A stretch of DNA of 64,000 nucleotides from Aeromicrobium choanae (GTDB taxonomy: Bacteria > Actinomycetota > Actinomycetes > Propionibacteriales > Nocardioidaceae). The notes beneath the pieces were generated by a model. The model was given only the letters and a program-made list of their open reading frames with translations, was not told the DNA's origin and did no database searches. Every line of letters begins with the position of its first letter. The first letter of the stretch is position 1. The stretch is taken from positions 1,240,001 through 1,304,000 of the forward strand of contig NZ_LT796768.1 in NCBI RefSeq assembly GCF_900167475.1, in the 5' to 3' direction. The position numbers and the translations under genes were made by a program. This document shows positions 17,386 through 26,106 of this stretch, piece by piece.

Positions 17386-18504
17386 CAAGATTGCGGCGAG
17401 CAGTGACTGGCTCAAGCCTCGAAAGGTCTTTGCGTCCCACCCAGTGAGACGATTCCACCGCTCCAAGCGGTAGGCGACGCTGTTCGGATGCAGGTGCAGC
17501 ACCCGCGCGGACTCGGCGATCGAGAAGCCGGAGTCAACGTACACGTCGAGCGTCTCGACCAGATGCGGATTGGCCGCGACCACCTCGCGCAGCTCGCTCA
17601 CGACGGGCTCCAGCCGCCCCACCTGCGCCCGGATCGTGGCCCGCATCCAGTCCTCCTGGAAGCGCCGCGTGGGGTGCGCGTCGGTCGCGACCTCGAGGCA
17701 CAGGCGGGCGTCGACGAGCGACTCGCGCGCTCCCACCAGCGCGGGACGGGCCAGGCCGATCCCGAGTCGCGCGCCCGGCTCGACCGAGCGGATCCCCTCC
17801 TCGAGCTCGTCGGCCGTCAGTCCCTGGGCGAGCACCTGCACTCCGGAGGCGTGGCCGACCGCGAGCACCGTGCCGCGGCGCAGGCCGGTCGTCAGGCGGG
17901 CGGCGTGCGACAGCGGGTCGTCGTCCAGCCCGACGCACGCGGCCACGAACTCCCCCGCCGGGTCGAGACCGAGCGTGGCCGCGACGTCGTGCGCCTCCGA
18001 CGCGAGCTCGTCGCGCTCCAGCAGCTCGACCAGTCGCTGGCGCAACGACAGCACGTGGTTCTGGCGGGCCCGGGCCGTCGTCTCGTAGGCGGCCACGATC
18101 TCGGCCGTCATGACCTCGATAGATCGCCAGAGCAGGGTCGCCAGGCCGGGCAGGCACGGCGTCTCGTCCTGGGCGTACGCGACGAGCGTCTGCCACAGCT
18201 CGCGGTTGCCCACGTGGTAGGCGCCGATCACGGTGGCGACGCTGACGCCCTGGGTCGCCCGCAGCCGGCCGAGGTCCGCGGCACGCGCTCGCTGGCCGAC
18301 GCCGACGACCTCGTGCCGACCGAGGGCGACGAGCAGCAGCCGCTGCTGCTCGGTCACGTGCTCGACGTGGTCGTCCAGCGGCACCAGGGAGTACTCGGGC
18401 TGGGCGAGCCTGATGCTGCGCGTGATCCGCGGTCCGAGATCGTCCAGATCCGCGGCCACCCGGGCGCACAGCGCCGCCGCCAGCGCCTTCTCGTGGTCGT
18501 CCAT
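17383..18504 (-). CDS. PucR-type transcriptional regulator
   Basis: A 373-residue regulator. The C-terminal 60 residues carry the PucR helix-turn-helix: LDVYVDSGFSIAESARVLHLHPNSVAYRLERWNRLTG. The middle third resembles the GGDEF-like CdaR/PucR sensor region. The N-terminal helical part is of the RsbRD/PucR type. Family members activate catabolic operons in response to a pathway compound. Strong RBS AAAGGAGG before the ATG at 18504. It is transcribed toward the operon it probably controls and divergently from the indolepyruvate oxidoreductase gene. Confidence 0.88.
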   Translation of the reverse strand: MDDHEKALAAALCARVAADLDDLGPRITRSIRLAQPEYSLVPLDDHVEHVTEQQRLLLVALGRHEVVGVGQRARAADLGRLRATQGVSVATVIGAYHVGNRELWQTLVAYAQDETPCLPGLATLLWRSIEVMTAEIVAAYETTARARQNHVLSLRQRLVELLERDELASEAHDVAATLGLDPAGEFVAACVGLDDDPLSHAARLTTGLRRGTVLAVGHASGVQVLAQGLTADELEEGIRSVEPGARLGIGLARPALVGARESLVDARLCLEVATDAHPTRRFQEDWMRATIRAQVGRLEPVVSELREVVAANPHLVETLDVYVDSGFSIAESARVLHLHPNSVAYRLERWNRLTGWDAKTFRGLSQSLLAAIL

Positions 18505-18627
18505 GATGCCTCCTTTGTGGAATCCCCCAAAGCGAACGGTACTCGGCCGCGGATTTCGGGATTCTGACCGGTGAAATCACAGGCCGACTCCGATTGAATC
18601 AGAGATCCACGTCACAGGAGGTCGTCG

Positions 18628-21600
18628 ATGAAGCTCTCGGATCGGTACACCGTCGAGGACGGAACCGTGTTCATGTCCGGGCTGCAGGCGCTCGTGCGCC
18701 TGCCCCTCGACGTGGCGCGTCACGACCGTCGTCAGGGCCGCCGCACCGCCGGCCTGGTGTCCGGGTACGAGGGCTCGCCCCTGGCCGGGTACGACCTCGA
18801 GCTGTCACGCCAGCAGAAGCTGCTGGACGAGGCCGACGTGCAGTTCAAGCCCGGACTCAACGAGGAGCTCGCGGCCAACATCGTCCAGGGCAGCCAGCTG
18901 GCCGGCAACGCTCCCGACCGGACCAACGACGGGATCGTCGGCTACTGGTACGGCAAGGCCCCGGGCCTGGACCGCGCCTCCGACGCCCTGCGGCACGCGA
19001 ACCTCGGTGGCGCCCACCGTGAGGGCGGGGCCGTCGCGATCGTCGGCGACGACTCGATCGCCAAGTCCTCCACCGTCCCGAGCTCGAGCGAGATGGCGAT
19101 CGCCGAGCTGGGGATGCCGGTCCTCGTGCCGGCCGACCCCGCGGAGTGCCTCGAGCTCGGACTGCACGCCGTGACCCTGTCCCGCTTCAGCGGCCTGTGG
19201 ACCGGCCTCAAGATCGCCACGAACGTCGCCGACGGAACGGCCAGCACGACCGTCTCGTCCGACTTCGAGCCCGTCTTCCCGTCCAGCCGGATCGCGGGGC
19301 GGGACTTCACGCACACGGTGAGCGCGCGCTTCCTGCAGCCGACCCTCTCCGAGCTCGAGCGGAGCCTGTTCAACGAGCGCATCGAGCTCGCCCGCCGCTA
19401 CGTCGTGGCCAACGGGATCAACCGCACCGAGGGTGCCGGCGACGGCGCGGTCGTCGGCATCGTCGCGGCCGGCCCGACCTACCGCGACGTGCGCCAGGCC
19501 CTCGCCGGCCTCGGCCTGGACGACGAGGACCTCGAGGCCAAGGGCATCCGGCTGCTGAAGCTGGGGGCGGTCCACCCGATCGACGCCGACCAGGTCAAGG
19601 AGTTCGCACTCGGCCTGTGCGAGGTCATCGTCGTGGAGGAGAAGCGCTCGTTCATCGAGTCGGCCCTCAAGGAGATCCTGTACGGCCACATCGAGGCGCC
19701 GTCGGTCAGCGGCAAGAAGACCCTCACGGGCCTGCCGCTGTTCCGCGCCGACGCCGACCTCACGCCCGAGATCATCGCCGACGTCCTGCGGGTCCGGCTG
19801 GCCGAGCACGTCACGCTCCCCGAGGTCGACTTCGAGCTGACGACCCGCCCGCGCCGCCGCGCTCGCATCGCACTGCCCCTGCTCTCGGCGAACCGCACCC
19901 CCTACTTCTGCTCGGGCTGCCCCCACAACCGCTCGACGAAGGTCCCCGAGGGCTCCCTCGTCGGCGCCGGCATCGGGTGCTCGGGCATGGTCTCGCTGAT
20001 GCCGGAGGAGCGCGTCGGGGACGTCATCGGCATGACCCAGATGGGCGGCGAGGGCGCGACGTGGATCGGCATGGCGCCGTTCGTCGAGAGCGGCCACCTG
20101 TTCCAGAACATGGGCGACGGCACGTTCCACCACTCCGGGTCTCTGGCGATCCGCGGCGCCGTCGCGTCCGGCGCCAACATCACCTACAAGCTGCTCTACA
20201 ACTCCGCCGTCGCCATGACCGGCGGCCAGGAGGCCGTCGGCCTGATGACGGTCGACGAGATCGTCTCCGAGCTGCTCGCCGAGGGCGTCGCCAAGGTTGT
20301 CATCACCACCGAGGAGCCCCGCCGCTACCGCCGCCGCCGGCTCCCCCGCGGCGTCGACGTGCGCCACCGCGACCGCCTGATGGAGACGCAGGAGGAGCTC
20401 AGCCGGACCTCCGGCGTGACCGTCCTCATCAACGACCAGGAGTGCGCGACCGAGCTGCGTCGCAAGCGCAAGCGCAAGATCATCGACGCCCCGCCGACCC
20501 GCGCCTTCATCAACCAGCGCGTGTGCGAGGGCTGTGGCGACTGCGGCGACAAGTCCAACTGCCTCTCGGTCCAGCCCGTGCCGACTGCCCTCGGACGCAA
20601 GACCAAGATCCACCAGGCGTCGTGCAACATCGACCTCTCGTGCCTCGACGGCGACTGCCCGTCGTTCCTCACCGTCAGCCCGGGTGGCTCGAAGGTGAAG
20701 CGCGAGGTCCCGGCGATCTCGGCCGAGGTCCTGCCCGAGCCGGAGCGCGTCGTCTCCTCGGACTCCTTCGAGATGCGCATCACCGGCATCGGCGGCACGG
20801 GCGTCGTCACGGTCTCGCAGATCGTCGCCACCGCGGCCCAGATCGACGGACGCTTCGTCCGTGGTCTCGACCAGACGGGCCTGGCCCAGAAGGGCGGCGC
20901 CGTCGTCTCCGACGTCAAGCTCACGAACGGGCCGGTCGACCGGGCGAACAAGATCGCCAGCGGCCAGGCCGACCTCTACCTCGGCTGCGACGTGCTCGTC
21001 GCGGCGCAGGAGAACTACCTCGGTGTCGCCCGCGAGGACCGCACCGTCGCGATCGTCTCGACGGCCGAGGTGCCGACCGGCGCGATGGTGACGGACACGA
21101 CCGTCTCCTTCCCCGAGGCCGAGAGCACGGTCGGCCGCATCCAGCAGGTGACCCGCGCCGCCGACAGCCAGTTCGTCGACGCACGTGCCCTGACGCTGGA
21201 CCTGTTCGACGACGACCAGTACGCGAACGTCTTCCTGCTGGGCGTGGCCTACCAGACCGGAGCGCTGCCGGTGCGGTCGCAGAGCCTCGAGACCGCGCTG
21301 GAGCTGAACGGCGTCGCGGTCGAGCGGAACGTCCAGGCATTCCGTCGGGGCCGCCAGTTCGTCGCCGACCAGAACGGCCTGCTCGCCGACCTCGTCGCCG
21401 ATCACGGCGAGACCGAGCTGGCGCCTGTCTCCGACGAGGTCCGCTCGCTCGTCACGGCGGCCGGCTTCCCCGTCGGCGGCCCCGACACCGAGCTCGTCAC
21501 GTCGCGCGCCGCGGACCTCGAGTCCTACCAGAGCCTGGCCTACGCCCGCCGCTACATCGACGTCGTCGCCGCGGTGCGCGAGCGCGAGTCCCAGGTGGCG

Positions 21601-22122
21601 CCGGGTTCGACGGCTCTCGTCCTGGCGGTGGCCCAGCACCTGCACAAGCTGATGGCGTACAAGGACGAGTACGAGGTCGCGCGGCTGTCGATCGATCCCG
21701 CCCTCCAGGCGGCGCTCGAGGCGGAGTTCGGCCCCGGCGCCAAGGCGCAGTACCGCATCCACCCGCCGGTCTTCCGCGCCCTGGGGATGAAGAGCAAGCT
21801 GTCGCTCGGTGCCTGGTTCAAGCCGGTCTTCCACGTCCTCTACGCGATGCGCCGCCTGCGCGGCACCGCGTTCGACCCGTTCGGCATCGCGAAGCTGCGC
21901 CGGATCGAGCGCGGCCTGCGCGAGGAGTACATCGAGCTCGTCGACCGCCTCTCCCGCGACCTGCCCGACCTGGGGGTCGAGCGGGCCAGCGAGATCGCCG
22001 CCCTGCCCGATCTCGTCCGGGGGTACGAGCACATCAAGATGCGCAACGTCGAGCTCTACCGTGAGCGCGTGGCCGCCGCCCTCGAGTCCGGCCACGACAC
22101 CCCCACGACGGTGAACGCGTGA
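18628..22122 (+). CDS. Indolepyruvate ferredoxin oxidoreductase, fused alpha/beta type
   Basis: A 1164-residue fused 2-oxoacid:ferredoxin oxidoreductase. The N-terminal part (to about 400) is the TPP-dependent transketolase-like region; SGCPHNRSTKVPEG and FQNMGDGTFHHSGSLA at about 427-510 are the TPP/Mg domain. A 4Fe-4S motif VCEGCGDCGDKSNC sits near residue 632, followed by a second Cys group HQASCNIDLSCLDGDC. GIGGTGVVTVSQI near residue 720 starts the gamma domain. It decarboxylates aryl- or branched 2-oxo acids to acyl-CoA with reduction of ferredoxin. AGGAGG lies 7 bases upstream. It overlaps the SDR gene by GTGA. Confidence 0.92.
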   Translation: MKLSDRYTVEDGTVFMSGLQALVRLPLDVARHDRRQGRRTAGLVSGYEGSPLAGYDLELSRQQKLLDEADVQFKPGLNEELAANIVQGSQLAGNAPDRTNDGIVGYWYGKAPGLDRASDALRHANLGGAHREGGAVAIVGDDSIAKSSTVPSSSEMAIAELGMPVLVPADPAECLELGLHAVTLSRFSGLWTGLKIATNVADGTASTTVSSDFEPVFPSSRIAGRDFTHTVSARFLQPTLSELERSLFNERIELARRYVVANGINRTEGAGDGAVVGIVAAGPTYRDVRQALAGLGLDDEDLEAKGIRLLKLGAVHPIDADQVKEFALGLCEVIVVEEKRSFIESALKEILYGHIEAPSVSGKKTLTGLPLFRADADLTPEIIADVLRVRLAEHVTLPEVDFELTTRPRRRARIALPLLSANRTPYFCSGCPHNRSTKVPEGSLVGAGIGCSGMVSLMPEERVGDVIGMTQMGGEGATWIGMAPFVESGHLFQNMGDGTFHHSGSLAIRGAVASGANITYKLLYNSAVAMTGGQEAVGLMTVDEIVSELLAEGVAKVVITTEEPRRYRRRRLPRGVDVRHRDRLMETQEELSRTSGVTVLINDQECATELRRKRKRKIIDAPPTRAFINQRVCEGCGDCGDKSNCLSVQPVPTALGRKTKIHQASCNIDLSCLDGDCPSFLTVSPGGSKVKREVPAISAEVLPEPERVVSSDSFEMRITGIGGTGVVTVSQIVATAAQIDGRFVRGLDQTGLAQKGGAVVSDVKLTNGPVDRANKIASGQADLYLGCDVLVAAQENYLGVAREDRTVAIVSTAEVPTGAMVTDTTVSFPEAESTVGRIQQVTRAADSQFVDARALTLDLFDDDQYANVFLLGVAYQTGALPVRSQSLETALELNGVAVERNVQAFRRGRQFVADQNGLLADLVADHGETELAPVSDEVRSLVTAAGFPVGGPDTELVTSRAADLESYQSLAYARRYIDVVAAVRERESQVAPGSTALVLAVAQHLHKLMAYKDEYEVARLSIDPALQAALEAEFGPGAKAQYRIHPPVFRALGMKSKLSLGAWFKPVFHVLYAMRRLRGTAFDPFGIAKLRRIERGLREEYIELVDRLSRDLPDLGVERASEIAALPDLVRGYEHIKMRNVELYRERVAAALESGHDTPTTVNA

Positions 22123-22877
22123 GCGACCTGTTCGACGTCTCGGGCCGGACCGTCCTGGTCACCGGTGGCGGCCGCGGCATCGGACGGATGATCGCCGACG
22201 GATTCGCGGACGCTGGTGCCGAGGTCCACGTGGTGTCACGCCGTCTCGACGAGCAGGAGCTGAGCGAGGCCGGGCTGCGGCCGTGGACCGCCGACCTGTC
22301 GACGGAGACCGGGTGTCGCGACTTCGCCGCCGAGTTCAGCGCCGAGACCGGTCGCCTCGACGTGCTGGTCAACAACGCCGGCGCGACGTGGGGCGCCCCG
22401 CTCGAGGAGTTCGACACGGCCGCCTGGGACAAGGTCCTGGACCTCAACCTCAAGTCGCCGTTCTTCCTCGTGCGCGAGCTCGTGGGTCTGTTGGAGAAGT
22501 CCGCCCGGGCCGACGACCCCTCGCGGGTCGTCAACGTGGGCTCGATCGACGGGCTGCGCGTGCCCACCCTCTCCACCTATTCCTATACGGCGTCCAAGGC
22601 GGCACTGCACCACCTCACCCGCGTCCTCGCGGTGGAGCTGGGACCCCGTGGGATCACGGTCAACGCCATCGCGCCGGGGCCGTTCGAGTCGAAGATGATG
22701 GCCGCGGTGCTCGCCGAGTCCCGCGAGGAGTTCGAGGGCGCGGCGCCGCTGGGCCGGATCGGGCGTCCGGACGACGCGGCCGCGCTCGCGATCCTGCTGG
22801 CGAGCCCGGGCGGCTCCTACCTGACGGGAACGGTCATCGCGCTCGACGGCGGGCTGAGCATCGTCAGTCCGCGGTGA
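22119..22877 (+). CDS. Classical SDR oxidoreductase
   Basis: A 252-residue SDR with TVLVTGGGRGIGRMI, LVNNAGATWGAPLE, Ser in NVGSIDG and active-site YTASK; the end reads LTGTVIALDGGLS. GTG start at 22119, sharing GTGA with the oxidoreductase stop, so the pair is coupled. Similar SDRs in beta-oxidation-type gene sets reduce hydroxyacyl-CoA or glucose-like substrates. Its 3' end overlaps the convergent TetR gene by 14 bases. Confidence 0.88.
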   Translation: MSDLFDVSGRTVLVTGGGRGIGRMIADGFADAGAEVHVVSRRLDEQELSEAGLRPWTADLSTETGCRDFAAEFSAETGRLDVLVNNAGATWGAPLEEFDTAAWDKVLDLNLKSPFFLVRELVGLLEKSARADDPSRVVNVGSIDGLRVPTLSTYSYTASKAALHHLTRVLAVELGPRGITVNAIAPGPFESKMMAAVLAESREEFEGAAPLGRIGRPDDAAALAILLASPGGSYLTGTVIALDGGLSIVSPR

Positions 22878-23553
22878 CGTGCCCGAGCATCTGCAGGATC
22901 AGCCCCACGTGATGGTCGGCCAGCTCGTCGATCGTGCGTGACGAGCGCTCGTTGAACCAGGGCGAGACGTCGGCGAGGCGCAGGACCGCGCGGGCGGCCG
23001 TGTGCACGTCCGGGACGCTGAACTCACCGCGCTCGATGCCGGCGACGATCACCGACTCCACGATCTGGTGGATCTGGTCGGCCATCCCCATCAGGTCGGC
23101 GAGCTGACTGATGCCCAGCGCCTGGTAGTCGCGGTTCACCACGAGCACGACGACCTTCTCCTCGGCGTGGAAGCGCAGGTACTCGCGGGTGATCCGCGTC
23201 ATCGTCTCGACGGGCGGCTCGCCTCGGTCGACGACCTCCTCCAGCAGGTCGATCACGTAGCGGAACGTGATGGTCGCCATCTCGTGCAGCAGCTCGGACT
23301 TGGTGTCGTAGTAGGTGTAGAGGCTGGCGGGGCTGGCCATGGCGACGTTCGCGATGTCGCGCGTCGTGGTGGCGTGGAAGCCCCGGCCCGAGAAGGCGAC
23401 GACGGCCGCGACCAGGAAGCGGAAGCGGCCCGCCGGCCGCACGTCGTCGAAGAGCCCGCGGGGGCTGATGGCGGCCGGGCTGCGCTGGAAGGACATGCGC
23501 CGGCGCGCTGCCAGCTCCGAGAGGTCCTCGAGTTCCGCCCCGTCTGATGTCAC
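22864..23553 (-). CDS. TetR-family transcriptional regulator
   Basis: A 229-residue regulator. The helix-turn-helix is AAVVAFSGRGFHATTTRDIANVAMASPASLYTYYDTKSELL at about residues 47-87. The ligand domain is unassignable; LLEEVVDRGEPPVETM and the general layout resemble KstR2-like or fatty-acid-responsive TetRs. The GTG start at 23553 is supported by a TAGAGT box six bases upstream (leaderless promoter). It probably controls the convergent oxidoreductase/SDR pair. Confidence 0.85.
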   Translation of the reverse strand: MTSDGAELEDLSELAARRRMSFQRSPAAISPRGLFDDVRPAGRFRFLVAAVVAFSGRGFHATTTRDIANVAMASPASLYTYYDTKSELLHEMATITFRYVIDLLEEVVDRGEPPVETMTRITREYLRFHAEEKVVVLVVNRDYQALGISQLADLMGMADQIHQIVESVIVAGIERGEFSVPDVHTAARAVLRLADVSPWFNERSSRTIDELADHHVGLILQMLGHVTAD

Positions 23554-23559
23554 GGGGCG

Positions 23560-23565
23560 ACTCTA
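23560..23565 (-). promoter_or_regulatory. -10 box of a leaderless promoter for the TetR gene
   Basis: TAGAGT ends 6 bases before the GTG at 23553, so transcription and translation would start together. Confidence 0.6.
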
Positions 23566-23609
23566 GTGCGTGGCGCACCGGCCTACCGATCGGTCACTGG
23601 GGACGCCCC

Positions 23610-23679
23610 GTGGCCGGACGCTTCGCACCCTCGCCCTCGCCCTCGGGCGACCTGCACCTGCCGAACCTGCGCACGGCGA
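23610..23679 (+). pseudogene. Truncated, promoter-less copy of the 5' end of gluQ
   Basis: Bases 23604-23679 repeat bases 26101-26170 of the intact gluQ region. There is one 6-base insertion (an extra CCCTCG, adding Pro-Ser) and two changes (CCG for GGG, so the HLGN motif becomes HLPN). Identity stops abruptly after GCACGGCGA. The frame then runs through unrelated codons to a TGA. The TAGGGT box that precedes real gluQ has become TGGGGA here. No functional synthetase can result. It marks the left edge of a segment that carries the two membrane-protein genes. Confidence 0.85.
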
Positions 23680-23834
23680 CCGCACGCTTGCCGGGACGGC
23701 CGAGCAACGGCTCGGCGAGGGCGCTTCATGACTTCGGGTCCGCGCCGGCGTGCCAGTGAAGCCGGACCCGGTCCCACGCTGGCAGGCCTGCGCCACCGGT
23801 GTGCAGCGGGCTCCACTCCTGAGAAAGTCGAGCC

Positions 23835-24827
23835 ATGGCACAGAGCGAGGTCCGGCCCGGACGGCTCCGGCGAGCCCTCACGAGCCCGGTGCTGCTGATC
23901 CTGCTCCTCGCACCCTTCTTCGGGGAGGGCCTGTCGGGCTCCAGCCCGCCCCTGGACCTGGTGCTTCCCTGGCACCTCGCGTTCATGGTCGCCCTGTACG
24001 GCTGCGGGGCGCTGGTGTGTCGCGAGGTCGCCCATCGGTGCGGACTCTCCTTCTCCGGCCTGGTCCTGCTCGGCGTCGCCTACGCGGTGTGGGAGGAGGC
24101 GATCGTCGACCGCTACTGGTTCCTCCCGCAGTTCTGGGAGGACTCCGGCATCGGCACCTACAGCGTCGTGTGGCACACGAACGTGCTCCTCGCCGGGCAC
24201 CTCACGGCGTTCCACACCGCGATCAGCATCTGCGCCTCGGTCCTGGTCGTGGAATGGCTCGTTCCCCGCGCGCGGCACCGCCCGTGGGTGGGTCTGCCCG
24301 GCCTCGTCCTCGCCGGCCTGGTGCTCGCGGTGACGCCCGTGATCTACGGAGAGTTCGACCAGCGACCACCTCTCGCCGTCCTCGTGGTCGCCGGAGCCGT
24401 GCTCGTCGCGGTCGTGGTGTGCGCGTTCCTCCTGGGGCGCCGGGGCCGTCACGACGTCCCTGCGCGCCCGGCCGGCGAGCGCACACCGCGGCGCGGGCTC
24501 GGTCTGCTCGCGTTCGGCTGCGCGCTCGCGCACTGGGTCCTGACCTACACGGTGGCGGACTCCGGCCTGGCCTGGCCGCTCGGCGTCGCACTCTCCCTCC
24601 TTCCGGTTGCCGTGGGACTCGTCCTGGTGCCGCGGCTCGCCGTGACCGGTCCGTACGGCAGCGACGGCGTTCGTGTCGTGGTGGGCCTGCTCTGGTTCTT
24701 CGTCGCGCTGGTCCTGCTGGTCGCCCTGGTCGGGCGCTACGACATGGTCCTCAGCGCCCTCGTCGCAGCTTGGCTCGCGCGGTGGCTCTACTCCCGAAGG
24801 GCCACCATCGGGTTCGACGGCACGTGA
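23835..24827 (+). CDS. Multi-pass membrane protein of unknown function
   Basis: A 330-residue protein with about nine or ten hydrophobic segments. It is not recognised. A notable spot is GVAYAVWEEAIVDRYWF near residue 92, with adjacent glutamates inside a membrane segment. This is reminiscent of, but not a proven match to, CPBP-type membrane proteases; the later His residues (HTNVLLAGHLTAFHT) could complete such a site. The ATG follows GAGAAAG. It lies between the gluQ fragment and the antiporter gene and may have arrived with them. Confidence 0.7.
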   Translation: MAQSEVRPGRLRRALTSPVLLILLLAPFFGEGLSGSSPPLDLVLPWHLAFMVALYGCGALVCREVAHRCGLSFSGLVLLGVAYAVWEEAIVDRYWFLPQFWEDSGIGTYSVVWHTNVLLAGHLTAFHTAISICASVLVVEWLVPRARHRPWVGLPGLVLAGLVLAVTPVIYGEFDQRPPLAVLVVAGAVLVAVVVCAFLLGRRGRHDVPARPAGERTPRRGLGLLAFGCALAHWVLTYTVADSGLAWPLGVALSLLPVAVGLVLVPRLAVTGPYGSDGVRVVVGLLWFFVALVLLVALVGRYDMVLSALVAAWLARWLYSRRATIGFDGT

Positions 24828-24894
24828 TCGTCCGACCAGGCCCATGATGGGTACATGCTGCTCCCACGCAGCGCTCGTGCCGACGGAGGTGCCG

Positions 24895-26097
24895 ATGGAG
24901 CAGGAGGCAGCGACCTCGCTGTTCTGGATCAGCCTGGCGATGGTCATCGCGCCTCTGCTCGCCGGGCTGGTCCGCGGTCGTGTGGTGCCGGAGGTCGTCC
25001 TGCTGCTGGGGCTGGGGCTGGTGATCGGTCCCTTCGCCCTGGACCTCGCCGGGATCGACCCGGCGATCGGCATGCTGCGCGAGCTGGGCCTGGGGCTGCT
25101 GTTCCTGCTCGCCGGCTACGAGATCGACGTCTCGGAGCTCACCGGCGGCGCGGGCCGGCGGGCCTTGTTCACGTGGTGCATCTGCCTGGCCCTGGCCTTC
25201 GGCGCCGTGGCGCTGCTGCTGGGCGATCGCGGCTCCGGCGAGAAGGACATCGCCCTGGCGATCGCGCTCACCTCGACCGCTCTGGGCACCCTCCTGCCGA
25301 TCCTGCGCGACGGGGGGCTGCTCTCGTCCCGGGTCGGGGCGTCGGTGCTGCGGCACGGTGCGTTCGGCGAGCTGGGCCCGATCGTCGCCATCGCGGTGGC
25401 ACTCGGGACGCGCGGCTCGCTCGCCTCGCTGGTGGTCCTGATCGTGTTCGTGGCCATCGTCGGCCTCCTGGCGGTCCTGGTGCGGCGACTGCGCGGCGGC
25501 GGGAGCCATCTGCGCGCGGCGCTGCAGGAGGGTGCGGAGACCACCTCCCAGCTGCCGATCCGCCTCACGATGCTGCTGCTCGTGTCGCTGGGAGCCGTGG
25601 CCGTCACGTTCGAGCTCGACATCGTCCTGGCCGCCTTCGCCGCCGGGTTCCTCCTGCGCTTCGCGATCCCCGACGGCTGGGAGCTCATCGAGCACAAGCT
25701 CGACGGGATCGCCTACGGCTTCCTCATCCCGATCTTCTTCGTCACCTCCGGGATGGCGATCGACCCGGGCGCGATCGTCGAGGCCCCGGCGACGTTCCTG
25801 ACGGTGATCGTCCTGATCCTTCTCGTCCGCGGAATTCCCGTCTACCTCGCCTCGCGGTTCACGGGTCCGGCCCGTGAGCGATTCGGGAACCGTGACGCGC
25901 TCTCGATCGGGTTCTACGCCGCCACCGGCCTGCCCATCATCGTGGCGGTGACCTCGGTGGCCGTCGACCAGGACCTCATGTCAAGTGCCGACGCCTCGCT
26001 GCTGGTGGCAGCCGGAGCCGTGACGGTCCTGGTGTGCCCTCTGCTCGCCCGCGCGGTCGCTCCGCGCGCGACCGTGCCCGACGAGGAGGGCCGCTAG
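24895..26097 (+). CDS. Cation:proton antiporter (CPA2/KefB-like membrane domain)
   Basis: A 400-residue protein with 11-12 membrane segments. VLLLGLGLVIGPFALDLAGIDPAI, then LRELGLGLLFLLAGYEIDVSEL are classic CPA2 features. LTSTALGTLLPILRD carries the segment that holds the ion-binding residues in the family; IFFVTSGMAIDPGAIV follows. No RCK/TrkA domain is attached. The start is the ATG at 24895 because GGAGG lies 5 bases upstream; ATGs at 24844-24847 would have no such site. Its TAG stop forms the first three bases of the gluQ -10 box. Confidence 0.85.
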   Translation: MEQEAATSLFWISLAMVIAPLLAGLVRGRVVPEVVLLLGLGLVIGPFALDLAGIDPAIGMLRELGLGLLFLLAGYEIDVSELTGGAGRRALFTWCICLALAFGAVALLLGDRGSGEKDIALAIALTSTALGTLLPILRDGGLLSSRVGASVLRHGAFGELGPIVAIAVALGTRGSLASLVVLIVFVAIVGLLAVLVRRLRGGGSHLRAALQEGAETTSQLPIRLTMLLLVSLGAVAVTFELDIVLAAFAAGFLLRFAIPDGWELIEHKLDGIAYGFLIPIFFVTSGMAIDPGAIVEAPATFLTVIVLILLVRGIPVYLASRFTGPARERFGNRDALSIGFYAATGLPIIVAVTSVAVDQDLMSSADASLLVAAGAVTVLVCPLLARAVAPRATVPDEEGR

Positions 26098-26106
26098 GGT
26101 CGCCCC
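26095..26106 (+). promoter_or_regulatory. Leaderless gluQ promoter overlapping the antiporter stop
   Basis: TAGGGT at 26095-26100, six bases, then GTG at 26107. The first three bases are the antiporter stop codon. Confidence 0.6.

Noticed and set aside
18520..18564. GAATCCC / GGGATTC inverted repeat between pucR and the oxidoreductase gene
   Set aside because: Arms of 7 bases are 31 bases apart; too weak to call an operator in GC-rich DNA.
18805..22095. Very long antisense open frame opposite the indolepyruvate oxidoreductase gene
   Set aside because: High-GC codon use on the plus strand keeps the complementary frame open. The product is a low-complexity Arg/Ala/Gly/Val string with no motif, while the plus-strand protein has every family signature.
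23835..24827. CPBP-type membrane protease assignment
   Set aside because: Only the Glu-Glu pair is suggestive; the second conserved motif could not be placed with certainty.
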